A DNA stretch of 64,000 nt from assembly GCA_026984795.1 (NCBI GenBank), contig JALSRK010000073.1:124001-188000 (forward strand). Direction: 5' to 3'. The notes under the pieces were generated by a model. The model was given only the letters and a program-made list of their open reading frames with translations, ran no database searches and was not told the DNA's origin. Below, in pieces: positions 47,547-56,886 of the stretch (the stretch's first letter is position 1; every line of letters begins with the position of its first letter). A program made the position numbers and the translations under genes. Origin of the DNA: Solibacteraceae bacterium (GTDB lineage Bacteria > Acidobacteriota > Terriglobia > Bryobacterales > Bryobacteraceae).

Positions 47547-49145
47547 GTGGGACATCAAGTACGCGCCATATTGTGGGCTCAGCTCCACCTGGTGAGGAAC
47601 CTCTACGTGCGGGGCCGCGGCGCCCGCACCACGATCGCCGTCTCCCTGGGAACCGTCTGGTACGGGCTGTGGGCCTTCGGCTCCATTCTGGCCGCCCTGC
47701 TGCTCGCCGGCGCTCCGGCGGACGAACGTCTCGAACGCCTGCTGGCCCACGGCCTGCTCGGAGTCTGCCTTTACTGGCAACTCATCCCGATCCTGACGGC
47801 TTCCAGCGGGGCCTCGCTCGATCTGCGGCTGCTGCTGCCCTATCCGGTCCCGCGGCGGCGGCTCTTCGCTTTCGAAGTGCTGCTCCGGACTACCGGTTCG
47901 ATGGAGATGCTGCTCGTGCTCGCTGGGGGCGCGGTGGGACTGCTGGCGAACCCGAGCCTGGCGTGGTGGGGCGCGGCGGCCCTGCTTCCGTTTGCGGCGA
48001 TGAACCTTTTCGCCGCGGTCGGTTTGCTTCAACTCCTGTCACGCCTGCTCGCCCGGCGGTATGCCAGAGAGGCCGTCTTTCTGGCCCTGGTGATTCTGGC
48101 CGCCCTGCCACAACTGTTCTTGTTCTTCGGCACGCCGGGACCGTTGCTTGCCTATCTGGAATCAGTCCCCGCACCGTGGCTGCCTTGGAGCGCGGCCGCA
48201 GGAGCCATCACGGGCGGCGGAGCGACCCCGTGGGCGGTGCTGGGGGCATGGCTCGCACTGGCCTTGGTATTCGGCCGCCGCCAATTCGAGAGGAGTCTTC
48301 GCTTCGACTTCGCCGCCGCCGGAGGGCGGGCAGGGAGCCGTTTTCTGGCCGCCCGTCTCGACCGTCTGAGCCGATTCCCGAGCCTGGTGTTCAGCGATCC
48401 CCTCGCGGCCTTGCTGGAAAAGGAACTTCGCTCTCTGGCGCGCTCGCCCCGGTTCCGAGTGGTAGCGATCATGGGCTTCACCTTCGGGCTGATCATCTGG
48501 CTCCCTCTGGCGGTGCAAGGACCGGACCGGGCTGGTTTCTTCGCCAGGCACTATTTGACTTTCGTGAGCCTCTACGCATTGCTGCTTCTCGGGGAAGTAA
48601 GCTTTTGGAACTCCTTCGGTTTCGATCGGGCAGCGGCGCGGTGGTACTACCTGCTGCCGGCAGAGCTGGCGCCGGTGCTGGCGGCCAAGAACATCGCGGC
48701 AGTCGCCGCCGTGTGCGCCGAGTTGGCGGCGATCGCGACGGTATGCACCCTATTGCGAATGCCGCTCTCTGCGGACCGCGTGCTGGAGGCGTATGCAGTC
48801 ACCTTGGTGCTGTCGCTCTACGTACTCGCCGGGGGAAATCTTGCTTCCAGCCGATACCCCCGGCCGGTGAATCCCCGGCAGGCGTGGCGGAACGCATCGG
48901 GCGGACGGTTTCAGGCCATGTTGCTGTTTCTCTATCCGGTGCTCGCGGCGCCGGTCGGCCTGGCGTTCCTGGGCCGCTATCTCTTCGACAGCGAGGCTGT
49001 CTTTTGGGCGGCGCTGGCAGCGGCGGCGGTGCTTGGGGGCGTCGCTTATCGGGCGAGTCTGCAGTCGGCTTCCGCGATGCTGGTCCGCGAGCGCGAGCGC
49101 TTCTTGGAAGCCCTGGCGGCGGGGACAGGCCCGATCAGGACGTGA
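47547..49145 (+). CDS. ABC transporter permease (ABC-2 exporter type)
   Basis: 532 residues, GTG start, partner of the preceding ATPase. About twelve hydrophobic segments are arranged in two halves, split by a soluble stretch (about 230-300) with SDPLAALLEKELRSLARSPR. That motif is typical of exporter permeases with duplicated ABC-2 units. The substrate is unknown. A strong hairpin follows its stop. Confidence 0.8.
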   Translation: MGHQVRAILWAQLHLVRNLYVRGRGARTTIAVSLGTVWYGLWAFGSILAALLLAGAPADERLERLLAHGLLGVCLYWQLIPILTASSGASLDLRLLLPYPVPRRRLFAFEVLLRTTGSMEMLLVLAGGAVGLLANPSLAWWGAAALLPFAAMNLFAAVGLLQLLSRLLARRYAREAVFLALVILAALPQLFLFFGTPGPLLAYLESVPAPWLPWSAAAGAITGGGATPWAVLGAWLALALVFGRRQFERSLRFDFAAAGGRAGSRFLAARLDRLSRFPSLVFSDPLAALLEKELRSLARSPRFRVVAIMGFTFGLIIWLPLAVQGPDRAGFFARHYLTFVSLYALLLLGEVSFWNSFGFDRAAARWYYLLPAELAPVLAAKNIAAVAAVCAELAAIATVCTLLRMPLSADRVLEAYAVTLVLSLYVLAGGNLASSRYPRPVNPRQAWRNASGGRFQAMLLFLYPVLAAPVGLAFLGRYLFDSEAVFWAALAAAAVLGGVAYRASLQSASAMLVRERERFLEALAAGTGPIRT

Positions 49146-49177
49146 GCGCCCCCGGCCGGCGGCGCCGGCGGGCGCTC
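49144..49177. terminator. Long GC hairpin between convergent genes
   Basis: GAGCGCCC (49144-49151) pairs with GGGCGCTC (49170-49177), continued inside by CCGGC/GCCGG. It exactly fills the space between the permease stop and the stop of the next gene. No U-tract on either strand. Confidence 0.5.
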
Positions 49178-49993
49178 TTACCAGAGGTGGTAGTACCCGT
49201 CCTTGCGCACGACTTCGAACCGGCCGCCGAACAGACGGGACAGCGTCTCCGAGGTCAGCAGTTCGTCTTTCGGCCCGTCGGCGTAGACCCTGCCGCTGCT
49301 GAGCAAGATTACGCGCTCGATTTCCGGGATGATGTCGGCGAGGTCGTGGGTCACCATGATGATGCCGGTGCCGGCGGCTGCGATTCTCCGGAGGATACGG
49401 CGCAGCTCGTAGGTGGCGTGGAGATCGAGGCTGGTGGTCGGTTCGTCGAAGACCAGGGACTTGGGATCGTGCACCAGCGCCCGGGCAATGAGGATGCGCC
49501 GCGCTTCGCCGCTCGAGAGCTGGCTCATCCGGCGGTCCGCCAGGTGCAAGACGTCGAGCGCCGCCATGGCCCGGTGTGCCTTGGCTCCCATTTCCGGCGT
49601 CACCCGGTGATGCGGCCAGATGCCGACGCTGGAGAAGAAGCCGGAGACGACGATCTCCCGGCCGGAGAAGTCGCGGGTGCAGCGCGCCAGCAGATCATTG
49701 GTGACGATGCCGAGCAAGGAGCGGAGGGCGAAAATGTTCCAATGCTGCCGCCCCAGAATCTTCAGGTAGGAACCGGGGATCAGTTTCGGGTAGCACTCCC
49801 GGGTGATGGTCTTGATCAAGGTGGACTTGCCCGACCCGTTCGGGCCGAGGATCGCCACGTGTTCGCCGATGCCGATCGACAGGCTGAGGTTGTCCAGAGC
49901 GACCCTTTCCCCCCGGCAGACGGTGACATTACGGTACTCGATCAGTGGCGTGCCGGGAGGTGAGGATTCCATCGAGCCGTTCTTTGAATCCAT
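49178..49993 (-). CDS. Lone ABC ATPase (ModF/iron-complex-like)
   Basis: 271 residues. Motifs are HVAILGPNGSGKSTLIKTI (Walker A), the signature variant MSQLSSGEARRILIARAL, Walker B PKSLVFDEPTTSLD and the switch region GIIMVTHDLADIIPEIERV. The LIKTITRECYPKL and sequence around the second half resemble the cytoplasmic ATPases annotated as ModF-like or iron-complex import. There is no permease or binding protein next to it. Upstream alternatives (GTG 50044) and a downstream ATG (49972) exist; the start is uncertain. Confidence 0.8.
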   Translation of the reverse strand: MDSKNGSMESSPPGTPLIEYRNVTVCRGERVALDNLSLSIGIGEHVAILGPNGSGKSTLIKTITRECYPKLIPGSYLKILGRQHWNIFALRSLLGIVTNDLLARCTRDFSGREIVVSGFFSSVGIWPHHRVTPEMGAKAHRAMAALDVLHLADRRMSQLSSGEARRILIARALVHDPKSLVFDEPTTSLDLHATYELRRILRRIAAAGTGIIMVTHDLADIIPEIERVILLSSGRVYADGPKDELLTSETLSRLFGGRFEVVRKDGYYHLW

Positions 49994-50256
49994 ACCGGAA
50001 GCCGCCTCGGCCGGCCGAGGGCGCACCGAATCGGTAAGGCCCACGCAAGCAAGGCGTAAGTTACCTAGTGTCAGCCATTTCGCCCGAGAGGGTCAAATGC
50101 AGACACTGACCCTGGGTAGGACGTCACGCCGGCGAATCGGCGTCCCGGCGGGCAAGAGACACTAGCCCGGCGCCAAGCAGTAACGTTCCTCAGCCCGACG
50201 AGCCCCCCTGAGTGACGAACGCCGCCCACGGCGGAAAGGAATACGGATCCAGATCC

Positions 50257-50511
50257 TTACAGACCGTAGTAGGCCGCGTTCTTCTCGATGAACTCCTGCT
50301 TGTCTTCGGGAAGCTCTTCCAGGGGGTAGATCGACTCGGTCGGGCACACGGGGACGCAAGCTCCGCAGTCGATGCACTCCTCGGGATGGATGAAGAGTTG
50401 AGGAGCCTCTTCGTAGCCTTCCTCATCCTCTTTCGGATGGATGCAGTCTACGGGGCACGCCTCGACGCAGAGGTTGTCCTTGGTGCACGTGTCGACAATA
50501 ACGTAAGCCAT
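50257..50511 (-). CDS. Ferredoxin with two cluster motifs
   Basis: 84 residues, small acidic electron carrier. Cluster ligands are Cys9, 15, 19 and 23 (CTKDNLCVEACPVDCIHP) and Cys46, 49, 52 and 56 (CIDCGACVPVCP). The acidic linker EDEEGYEEAPQLFIHPEE lies between them, and the tail is PEDKQEFIEKNAAYYGL. It resembles FdxA-type ferredoxins. It could serve the Nfn or PduS enzymes, but it is not linked to them. It stands as a single-gene unit. Confidence 0.92.
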   Translation of the reverse strand: MAYVIVDTCTKDNLCVEACPVDCIHPKEDEEGYEEAPQLFIHPEECIDCGACVPVCPTESIYPLEELPEDKQEFIEKNAAYYGL

Positions 50512-50687
50512 AGTGTTTCACTTCTAGCTTGGCAATTCTGTTGCCAGATCACCGTCACGTACAACCCATTGAAAACAAAGAACTTTCCTCGTCAGTGGCC
50601 GCGGCCTCTCGGGTGGCGGTCCGCGTTTTCCGCACCAGGTGGGGCATTCCGCCCACTTGGGGGGAGGCCGAAACGCTGTTTCCGGGC

Positions 50688-51299
50688 TCAGCGCAGGAGG
50701 GCGAAAACCAATTGGGTTCCGCGGAAAGCCCAATCGCTGAGCACATAGCCCAGCCGCGTAAGGGAAAATGCCGCAATGAGCAGCAGGAACCCGAACCGCG
50801 CCAGTTCCATGTAGATCACCGACGGGAGCCGCGCTGCAAGGAGCAGCTTGGAGCCGTCGAGCGGCGGCACAGGCAGCAGGTTGAAGAGGGCGAGGTACAG
50901 GCTGAGGAAGACGCCGTGGGCCAGGTATTCGGCCAGGGGCGGAAGCAACGGAACCGCAGCCAAGGCGGCGCCTGCCAAGATCACAGCGAAAAGGATATTG
51001 CTTGCCGGGCCGGCCAGCGCGACCAGGGCCAAACCCCGCAGGCCCCCGCGGAGGCGGAACGGGTTTGTATTGACGGGCTTGCCCCAGCCGAGGAAGCCGG
51101 CGCCCGTAAGCGACGTCAGCGCCGGCAACAGCACTGTCCCGAGCCAATCGACGTGGGCCAGGGGATGGAGCGTCAGCCGCCCCTCCCGGCGCGGCGTCTC
51201 GTCTCCCAAGCGGACGGCAGCCCAAGCGTGGGCGAACTCGTGGGGCGTCGTCAACAGCCACAACAAGCTGACATTGACGATCGCTGCCTCGAGGTCCAT
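50688..51299 (-). CDS. Site-2 protease (M50) family membrane metalloprotease
   Basis: 203 residues with about five transmembrane helices. The zinc motif is TTPHEFAHAWAA (His20, Glu21, His24) and the second site is LFNLLPVPPLDGSKLL with the ligand Asp. The compact form without PDZ or CBS domains matches the small S2P-like proteases common in bacteria. Targets are unknown. It is divergent from the hydrolase gene, with a 214-base gap. Confidence 0.9.
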   Translation of the reverse strand: MDLEAAIVNVSLLWLLTTPHEFAHAWAAVRLGDETPRREGRLTLHPLAHVDWLGTVLLPALTSLTGAGFLGWGKPVNTNPFRLRGGLRGLALVALAGPASNILFAVILAGAALAAVPLLPPLAEYLAHGVFLSLYLALFNLLPVPPLDGSKLLLAARLPSVIYMELARFGFLLLIAAFSLTRLGYVLSDWAFRGTQLVFALLR

Positions 51300-51387
51300 G
51301 CCCCATTGTGACACGCAGCCCCGCCGGCGCCGGCGCTCCCGCGGCCGGCGCTTCGGTTCCCCGCACCCGCAGCACGATGTCAACCCT

Positions 51388-51418
51388 CCGAAGCCGAGAT
51401 CAGCGGTTCCGGCTTCGG
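51388..51418. promoter_or_regulatory. Inverted repeat in the divergent gap
   Basis: CCGAAGCCG (51388-51396) and CGGCTTCGG (51410-51418) form a perfect nine-base inverted repeat with a 13-base spacer between the M50 and hydrolase genes. It may be an operator or an RNA hairpin. Confidence 0.35.
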
Positions 51419-51513
51419 TCGGTTTCCAGGCTTTTGCGATACACTGGACCACGTTTCGTGGCCGGGGCGGACGTCGGGTCCGCGGGCCGCGGAACAGTGG
51501 AGGACGATCGACG

Positions 51514-52632
51514 ATGCAGACGCGCCGCGCTTGGATGGGCGCCGCCGTCGGCGGATTGCTGGCGGGAAAGGCGGCTGCAGGAGCGCCGCCGGACCGCGAG
51601 GGTCCTGTCCCAACCGTCCATGAACAGATCCGCCAAGAGGCTGCGCACGCCCCTTTACGCATGAAGTTCACCGGCTCCACGGAGACCGAGTGCCGCCGCT
51701 GGCAACAAGCTTTCGGGCAGAAACTGCGGGAGCTCCTCGGCCCGCACACGCCTCCGCAGCGATGGAAGACCGTCACCGAGCGGGTAGTGGAACTGCCGGA
51801 GCACCAGCGCCACGAGCTTGTCCTTGAAGCGCCCGGCGTTCCCTCTCTGCCGGTCTACTTGCTCGTGCCGAAGGCAAGAGGACCGGCGCCGCGGCCGGGC
51901 ATCGTGGCACTGCACGGCCACGGCCCGTACGGCTACGACGCGGTCGCCGGCATCGCCACCACCGAGGAGCGCCGCCAGAACATCGCCAGGTCCAACTACG
52001 ACTACGGCCTGCAGTTGGTGCGCCGCGGCTACGTCGTCGCCGCCCCGTGCTTCACCCCCTTCGGCCGCCGCCTCGACGACCGCGAAGCCTACGGCGGCGA
52101 CGATCCCTGCGCCGTCACTTTCGTCCGCATGCAACTGCTCGGCAAGGTCCTCATGGCCGAGAACTTGCGCGACGCCCTCTGGGCGCTCGAGCTGTTAGCC
52201 CGCCGGCCCGATGTAGACCCGGAGCGGCTCGGCTGCGTCGGCCTCTCTTACGGCGGCCGGATGACGATGCTCACCACGGCCCTGGAGCCGCGCATCCGGG
52301 TGGCGGTGATCGCCGGGGCTCTGAACGTCATGCAGGAGCGAATCCTGCACCGCTACAGTTGCGGCGCCCAGGTGATTCCCGGGCTGCTCCAGTACGGCGA
52401 CGTGCCGGAGATCTCCGGACTCATCGCCCCGCGGCCCTGCCTCTGGGTGGTCGGACGCCGGGATCCGCTCATGGTCCGCGACTGGATCCCCCGGGCGTGG
52501 GAACGGATCCAACGGGCCTACCGGGCCTTCGGCGCTGAAGACAAGCTGCAGATGGACTCCTTCGACGGCGGCCACCGGTGGAACGGGCGGCTGGCTTATC
52601 CACTGCTCGAGAAGATGCTGCGGCCGGCCTGA
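51514..52632 (+). CDS. Exported alpha/beta hydrolase (acetyl-xylan-esterase-like)
   Basis: 372 residues. A Tat-like leader (MQTRRAWMGAAVGGLLAG) precedes an esterase fold with PGIVALHGHGPYGYDAVAG (oxyanion region), GLSYGGRMTML (nucleophile Ser245), APRPCLWVVGRRDPL (acid) and SFDGGHRWNG (His). Similar proteins are annotated as acetyl xylan esterases or dienelactone-hydrolase-like enzymes (Abhydrolase_7). Specificity is not known. GGAGGA nine bases upstream supports the start. Confidence 0.85.
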   Translation: MQTRRAWMGAAVGGLLAGKAAAGAPPDREGPVPTVHEQIRQEAAHAPLRMKFTGSTETECRRWQQAFGQKLRELLGPHTPPQRWKTVTERVVELPEHQRHELVLEAPGVPSLPVYLLVPKARGPAPRPGIVALHGHGPYGYDAVAGIATTEERRQNIARSNYDYGLQLVRRGYVVAAPCFTPFGRRLDDREAYGGDDPCAVTFVRMQLLGKVLMAENLRDALWALELLARRPDVDPERLGCVGLSYGGRMTMLTTALEPRIRVAVIAGALNVMQERILHRYSCGAQVIPGLLQYGDVPEISGLIAPRPCLWVVGRRDPLMVRDWIPRAWERIQRAYRAFGAEDKLQMDSFDGGHRWNGRLAYPLLEKMLRPA

Positions 52633-52652
52633 TCCGCGACGGGGCGGGGAAC

Positions 52653-53621
52653 TCACAGTTCTCCGGCCCGGCGGAGCCGTTCGGCGCACCATTCGGCGGT
52701 CATGCGGATTCCGTCCTCGAGCCGCGTCCCGGGGCGGTAACCCAACAGCGACTGCGCCTTCGAGATGTCGGCCCACGTGAGGGGCACATCGCCGGGCTGC
52801 TCCGGCAGCCGCTCGATGCGGGCCCGCTTCCCAAGGCACTTCTCGATCGTCTCGATCAGCTCCGAGAGCCGGACCGGGTGCGAGTTGCCGAGGTTGAAGA
52901 CGTCCCAGCCGGCGCCGCTGTACTCCAACGCTCCCAGAACACCGGCCACCGTGTCGGCCACGAACGTGTAGTCGCGCCCGCTCGATCCGCCGCCGAAAAC
53001 GGGGATGGGCTCGTCCCGCAGGATGCGCTCGATGAACTTCCGGATGGCCAGGTCGGGCCGCTGCCGGGGGCCGTAGACGGTGAACAGCCGGAGGCAGGTG
53101 ACTTCGAGGCCCCACAGGTGTGAGTAGGTGTAGCAGATCTTCTCGCCGGCGATTTTGGTGGCCGCGTAAGGCGAGATCGGGCGCAGCTCGGCGACCTCCT
53201 CACGGAACGGGACCCGCTTCTCGGCCCCGTAGACCGAACTCGACGAGGCGAACACGAACTTCCGGACCCCGTGCCTGCGGCAGGCTTCGAGCAGCACCAT
53301 CGTGCCGTGGACGTTCACGCGTTCGTAGAGCAGGGGGTCCTGCAGCGATGGCCGCACGCCCGCCCGCGCCGCGAGGTGGATCACCGCATCCGGCGCGGCG
53401 GGCCGAAAGGCCTTCTCCACGGCTTCTACATCGCAGATGTCGCCTTCGACGAGCTGGGCCGGGCCGGCCGCCCGCACCTGCTCGACGTTCCGGCGCTTGA
53501 ACTCCGGCGGGTAGTAGTCGTTGAAATCGTCCAGGATGGTGACCGTGTCGCCCCGCGCGAGCAGCGCCTCGGCGACGTGCGAACCGATGAATCCGGCTCC
53601 GCCGGTGATGAGAACGTTCAT
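52653..53621 (-). CDS. NAD-dependent nucleotide-sugar epimerase (UDP-glucuronate 4-epimerase-like)
   Basis: 322-residue extended SDR. The Rossmann motif is MNVLITGGAGFIGSHVAEAL, then AVIHLAARAGVR, FASSSSVYG and the catalytic PYAATK (Tyr152, Lys156). It closes with VYGPRQRPDLAIRKFI and FGGGSSGRDYTFVADT. The RAGVRPSLQDP segment is typical of UDP-glucuronate epimerases. It opens the polysaccharide cluster and lies just downstream of the amidotransferase gene. Confidence 0.88.
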   Translation of the reverse strand: MNVLITGGAGFIGSHVAEALLARGDTVTILDDFNDYYPPEFKRRNVEQVRAAGPAQLVEGDICDVEAVEKAFRPAAPDAVIHLAARAGVRPSLQDPLLYERVNVHGTMVLLEACRRHGVRKFVFASSSSVYGAEKRVPFREEVAELRPISPYAATKIAGEKICYTYSHLWGLEVTCLRLFTVYGPRQRPDLAIRKFIERILRDEPIPVFGGGSSGRDYTFVADTVAGVLGALEYSGAGWDVFNLGNSHPVRLSELIETIEKCLGKRARIERLPEQPGDVPLTWADISKAQSLLGYRPGTRLEDGIRMTAEWCAERLRRAGEL

Positions 53622-53648
53622 TTCTTGGGTGGCCTCCAGCGCGGGCCT

Positions 53649-55487
53649 TCAGTCCGCCCGGCTGATGTAGCGCCGGCGCCAGAGCGCGAACACCAGCAGG
53701 GCGTAGATCTCATTGCTGCGGTCCCGCGTTTCGTGCTGCCGCAGTATCTCTTCTACCACGCGGCGGCGGAAGTGGTCGTGAATGCCGCTGCCGGCCGAGA
53801 AGAGCACCTCGCGCGCGTAGCCGGCCAGGCGGCCGCGGAACCAGCTCTCGAGCGGCACCGGGAAGCCCTTCTTGGCCCGGTGGATGATGCGCCGGGGCAG
53901 GCGGCCTTCCATCGCCTTCTTCAAGAGGTATTTCGCCCGCGGCCCGCGGACCTTCAAGCCCGGCGGCAGCGAGTAGACGAACTCGACCACTTTGTGATCC
54001 AGGAACGGCACCCTCAGCTCCAGCGAGTTGGCCATGCTCATGCGGTCGGCTTTCACCAGCAGGTCGTCGGCCAGCCAGGTGTTCATGTCCACGTAAGTCA
54101 TGCGGTGGAGCAGCGGCGCTCCTCGGGCTTCCCGGTACAACTGCGCCACTGCCTCCTCGCCGCCCGCAAAATGGTCCCCGGCGAGCAGTTCCGGGATCTC
54201 GTCGTCGGCGAAGGCCACGCTGACGCCGCCGTAGCGCTGCTCGATCGGGCGGCCGAGCATCCGGCCGTACTTGCGGAGCTTGCCGCCGGCGAAGCGGTCG
54301 AACAGGCGGCCGGCCGCTCCGGCCAGCGGGACGCGGTTCAGCGCCTCGATCGTCGTCATCGTCCGGTAGATCGGATACCCGCCGAAGATCTCGTCGCTGC
54401 CCTCGCCGGACAGGGCGACGGTGACGGTCCGGCGGGCCAGGCGGGCCACGTGAAACAGCGGCAGGGCCGCCTCGTCGGCCACCGGCTCGTCCATCATCGA
54501 GACGATGTGCGGGAGTTCGCCGGCGAACTCCTCGGGCGAAAGGACCAGTTCGTGATGGTCCGTGCCGAAGCGCCGGCTCACCAGGCGGGCGTAGGGAAGC
54601 TCGCTTTCCGGGCTGTCGTAGCCGATGGAGAACGTCTTGATGTCGGCCACGCCGAGCTTCGCCATCCACGCCACGACGGCGCTGGAATCGAGCCCTCCCG
54701 AAAGAAACGCCCCCAGCGGCACGTCGGCGATCAGGTGCCGGCGCAGGGTTTCCTCCATGAGCGCCTCGAACCGCTCCAGAGCTTCGTTCTCGCCGATACG
54801 GCGGACGCCGTCCAGGGGCAGGCGCCAGTAGCGGCGCAACGACACACGGCCGTCCCGCACCGTGATGCACTCGCCCGGCAGGAGTTTGCGCACGCCTTTG
54901 AGCATCGTCCGCGGGCCGATCACGTAGCGGTGGCGCAGGTAGCCGGGCAGGGCTTCGGCGTCGATCTCCCGGGGCGTCTCCTCCAGCTCCGCCAGGCTCT
55001 TCAACTCCGAAGCGAAGGCAAGGAAATCCCGTCCGTGGAAATAGTAGAAGGGTTTGATGCCGAGCCGGTCCCTGGCGCCGAAGAGCAGCCGCCGGCGCGC
55101 GTCCCAGACGACGAAGGCGAACATGCCCCTCAGGTGGTCCACGCAGTTCTCGCCGAACTCTTCCCAGGCATGGACGATGGTCTCGGTGTCGGACCGGGTG
55201 GCGAAGCGGTGGCCGCGGTTCTGCAAGTCCGCCCGCAACTCCTGGAAGTTATAGATCTCGCCGTTGAAGACCACCCAGACGCCACCGTCCTCGTTGCTCA
55301 TCGGCTGATGGCCGCCGGCCAGATCGATGATGCTCAAGCGGTTGAAGCCCAGACCCAGGTTGGCGTCGAGGTGGATGCCATGGTCGTCAGGGCCCCGGTG
55401 CCGGGTGGCGGCGCACATCCGCTCGATGGCCTCCCGCGAGACCGGTTTCTCGAGATCGAAGTTCAGGACTCCCGCGATGCCGCACAT
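53649..55487 (-). CDS. AsnB-type amidotransferase (exopolysaccharide-cluster, copy 1)
   Basis: 612 residues. Cys2 of the N-terminal MCGIAGVLNF is the glutaminase nucleophile, with HRGPDDHGIH and VVFNGEIYNFQEL. The synthetase part has AFLSGGLDSSAVVAWMA (ATP pyrophosphatase loop), ALSGEGSDEIFGGYP and DDLLVKADRMSMANSLELR. The sequence resembles the exosortase-A-associated amidotransferases (TIGR03108 type) rather than the housekeeping asparagine synthetase. It probably amidates a sugar acid or peptide in the polymer. Four bases separate it from the upstream glycosyltransferase. Confidence 0.88.
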   Translation of the reverse strand: MCGIAGVLNFDLEKPVSREAIERMCAATRHRGPDDHGIHLDANLGLGFNRLSIIDLAGGHQPMSNEDGGVWVVFNGEIYNFQELRADLQNRGHRFATRSDTETIVHAWEEFGENCVDHLRGMFAFVVWDARRRLLFGARDRLGIKPFYYFHGRDFLAFASELKSLAELEETPREIDAEALPGYLRHRYVIGPRTMLKGVRKLLPGECITVRDGRVSLRRYWRLPLDGVRRIGENEALERFEALMEETLRRHLIADVPLGAFLSGGLDSSAVVAWMAKLGVADIKTFSIGYDSPESELPYARLVSRRFGTDHHELVLSPEEFAGELPHIVSMMDEPVADEAALPLFHVARLARRTVTVALSGEGSDEIFGGYPIYRTMTTIEALNRVPLAGAAGRLFDRFAGGKLRKYGRMLGRPIEQRYGGVSVAFADDEIPELLAGDHFAGGEEAVAQLYREARGAPLLHRMTYVDMNTWLADDLLVKADRMSMANSLELRVPFLDHKVVEFVYSLPPGLKVRGPRAKYLLKKAMEGRLPRRIIHRAKKGFPVPLESWFRGRLAGYAREVLFSAGSGIHDHFRRRVVEEILRQHETRDRSNEIYALLVFALWRRRYISRAD

Positions 55488-55491
55488 CCGC

Positions 55492-56772
55492 TCACTCCGC
55501 CCCGGCGCCCGCCGTCCCGGAAAGCACCTCGAAAACTTCTTTGGCCACTTGATCCCAAGACCGCGCCCGGCCATAGCGGGAGATCGCCTCGCGGTCCCAG
55601 TCCCGGCTCAGGGCCTTCTCGAGGGCCGCCTCCAGCTCGCCTTGCGATCCGGGCGCAACGACGAAGCCGTAGTCGCCGCCGGGGATCATGTCGGGCACCG
55701 CCCCCACGCCCGTGGCCACCACCGGGGTACCGCACGCCAAGGCTTCATGCACGACGTTCGGCCAGCCCTCGGCGCTGCTCGCCAGACAGAGCACGTCGGC
55801 GGCGCTCATGGCCGCGACCAACTCCTCGTGGTTCAAGAAACCCAGGAAACGGACCCTCCGCGCCATGCCCGTTTCTTCCACCGTCCGGCGGATCTGCTTT
55901 TCGAACCGCCCGTCGCGGTTCTCTTCGCCGGCGATCAGCAGGGTGGCCTCCACGCCGCGCCGCGCCAGCGCCCCCAGCGCCCTCACCACGAAGTGATGTC
56001 CTTTGCGCGGAATCAGCGCCCCGGCGGAGATCACCACTCTCTCGTCAGGCCCGAGCGAGAAACGCTCGCGCGACGCCTGGCGCTCCCGCGGGTAGAAGAC
56101 GGAAGTGTCCACGCCGTTGGGCACCGTGCGCACCCGGGCCGCCGGAACTCCCAGCGAGATGGCAAAGCGGCGCAGCTCCTCAGAGACGGTGATCAGAGCC
56201 GCCGCCCGGACGGCGGCCCACCGCATCAGCCGGCGGCGCAGCGGATGCTCGGCGTTGGCCAGCTCGTTGCCCCGCAGCGTGACCACGCACGGGAGGCCGG
56301 CCGCCCGGGCCAGCCGGACCGCCGCGACCCCGTCCGGGTACAGGAAGTGCGAATCGATCACATCCACACCGGCGCGCCGGCGGAAGCGCCGCACCAATCC
56401 AATGAGCCGGGCGTACAGGCACGCCACGTTCGCCGGCGTTCCTCCCGGCGGATACGCCCATTTCGGATGCAGCACCTCGATGGGGCCGTCGCGGCGCCGC
56501 CGGGGAATCAAGAAGCTCTGCCAGAAGCGGCCCCTCGGGTTGCCCCAATCGATGAGCGGCACCGGCGCGATTACGCGGACTTCGGCCAGCCCGGCCAGAT
56601 GCTGCAGGCGCGCCCGGACGAACGGCGAGTGTCCCGGCTCGCACGGGTTCGGATAGGAGCAGGTGATCGTGAGCACACGCAGGCGCCGGGACGCCGGGCC
56701 GCGGGCATCGCGCGGCGCCGGACCGACCCTCGCGCCTTCGAGCGTGCTTCTCTGGTGGCCGTTTCGGGGCAC
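55492..56772 (-). CDS. Glycosyltransferase family 4 (copy 1)
   Basis: A 426-residue GT-B enzyme. The N-terminal domain starts at VLTITCSYPNPCEPGHSPFV and includes VVTLRGNELANAEHPLRRR. The C-terminal domain has VRTVPNGVDTSVFYP, VISAGALIPRKGHH, RVRFLGFLNHEELVAAM, LASSAEGWPNVVHEALACG and TPVVATGVGAVPDMI. It adds a sugar from a nucleotide donor with retention. A GTG at 56676 would start at the first strand and is an alternative start; the long Arg/Pro-rich N-terminus before it looks non-homologous. Confidence 0.88.
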   Translation of the reverse strand: MPRNGHQRSTLEGARVGPAPRDARGPASRRLRVLTITCSYPNPCEPGHSPFVRARLQHLAGLAEVRVIAPVPLIDWGNPRGRFWQSFLIPRRRRDGPIEVLHPKWAYPPGGTPANVACLYARLIGLVRRFRRRAGVDVIDSHFLYPDGVAAVRLARAAGLPCVVTLRGNELANAEHPLRRRLMRWAAVRAAALITVSEELRRFAISLGVPAARVRTVPNGVDTSVFYPRERQASRERFSLGPDERVVISAGALIPRKGHHFVVRALGALARRGVEATLLIAGEENRDGRFEKQIRRTVEETGMARRVRFLGFLNHEELVAAMSAADVLCLASSAEGWPNVVHEALACGTPVVATGVGAVPDMIPGGDYGFVVAPGSQGELEAALEKALSRDWDREAISRYGRARSWDQVAKEVFEVLSGTAGAGAE

Positions 56773-56886
56773 TGCCGCAACAGGTAACCGGCCGCCACCG
56801 AAGGATTCACCCGATCCGTCCCACGCGGCCGGCCATTACTCAAGGTTACCCTGTTGCCGCCAGGAAGATGGACCTGCCGCAAGTCT

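Noticed and set aside
50065-50165. CTAGTGTC / GACACTAG inverted pair between the ABC ATPase and ferredoxin genes
   Set aside because: Eight-base arms 85 bases apart are within what chance allows, and no element or gene lies between them to suggest a mobile origin.
53271-56192. 973-codon plus-strand frame opposite epimerase, amidotransferase and glycosyltransferase
   Set aside because: Crosses three convincing minus-strand genes; low-complexity Arg/Pro/Ala ending.
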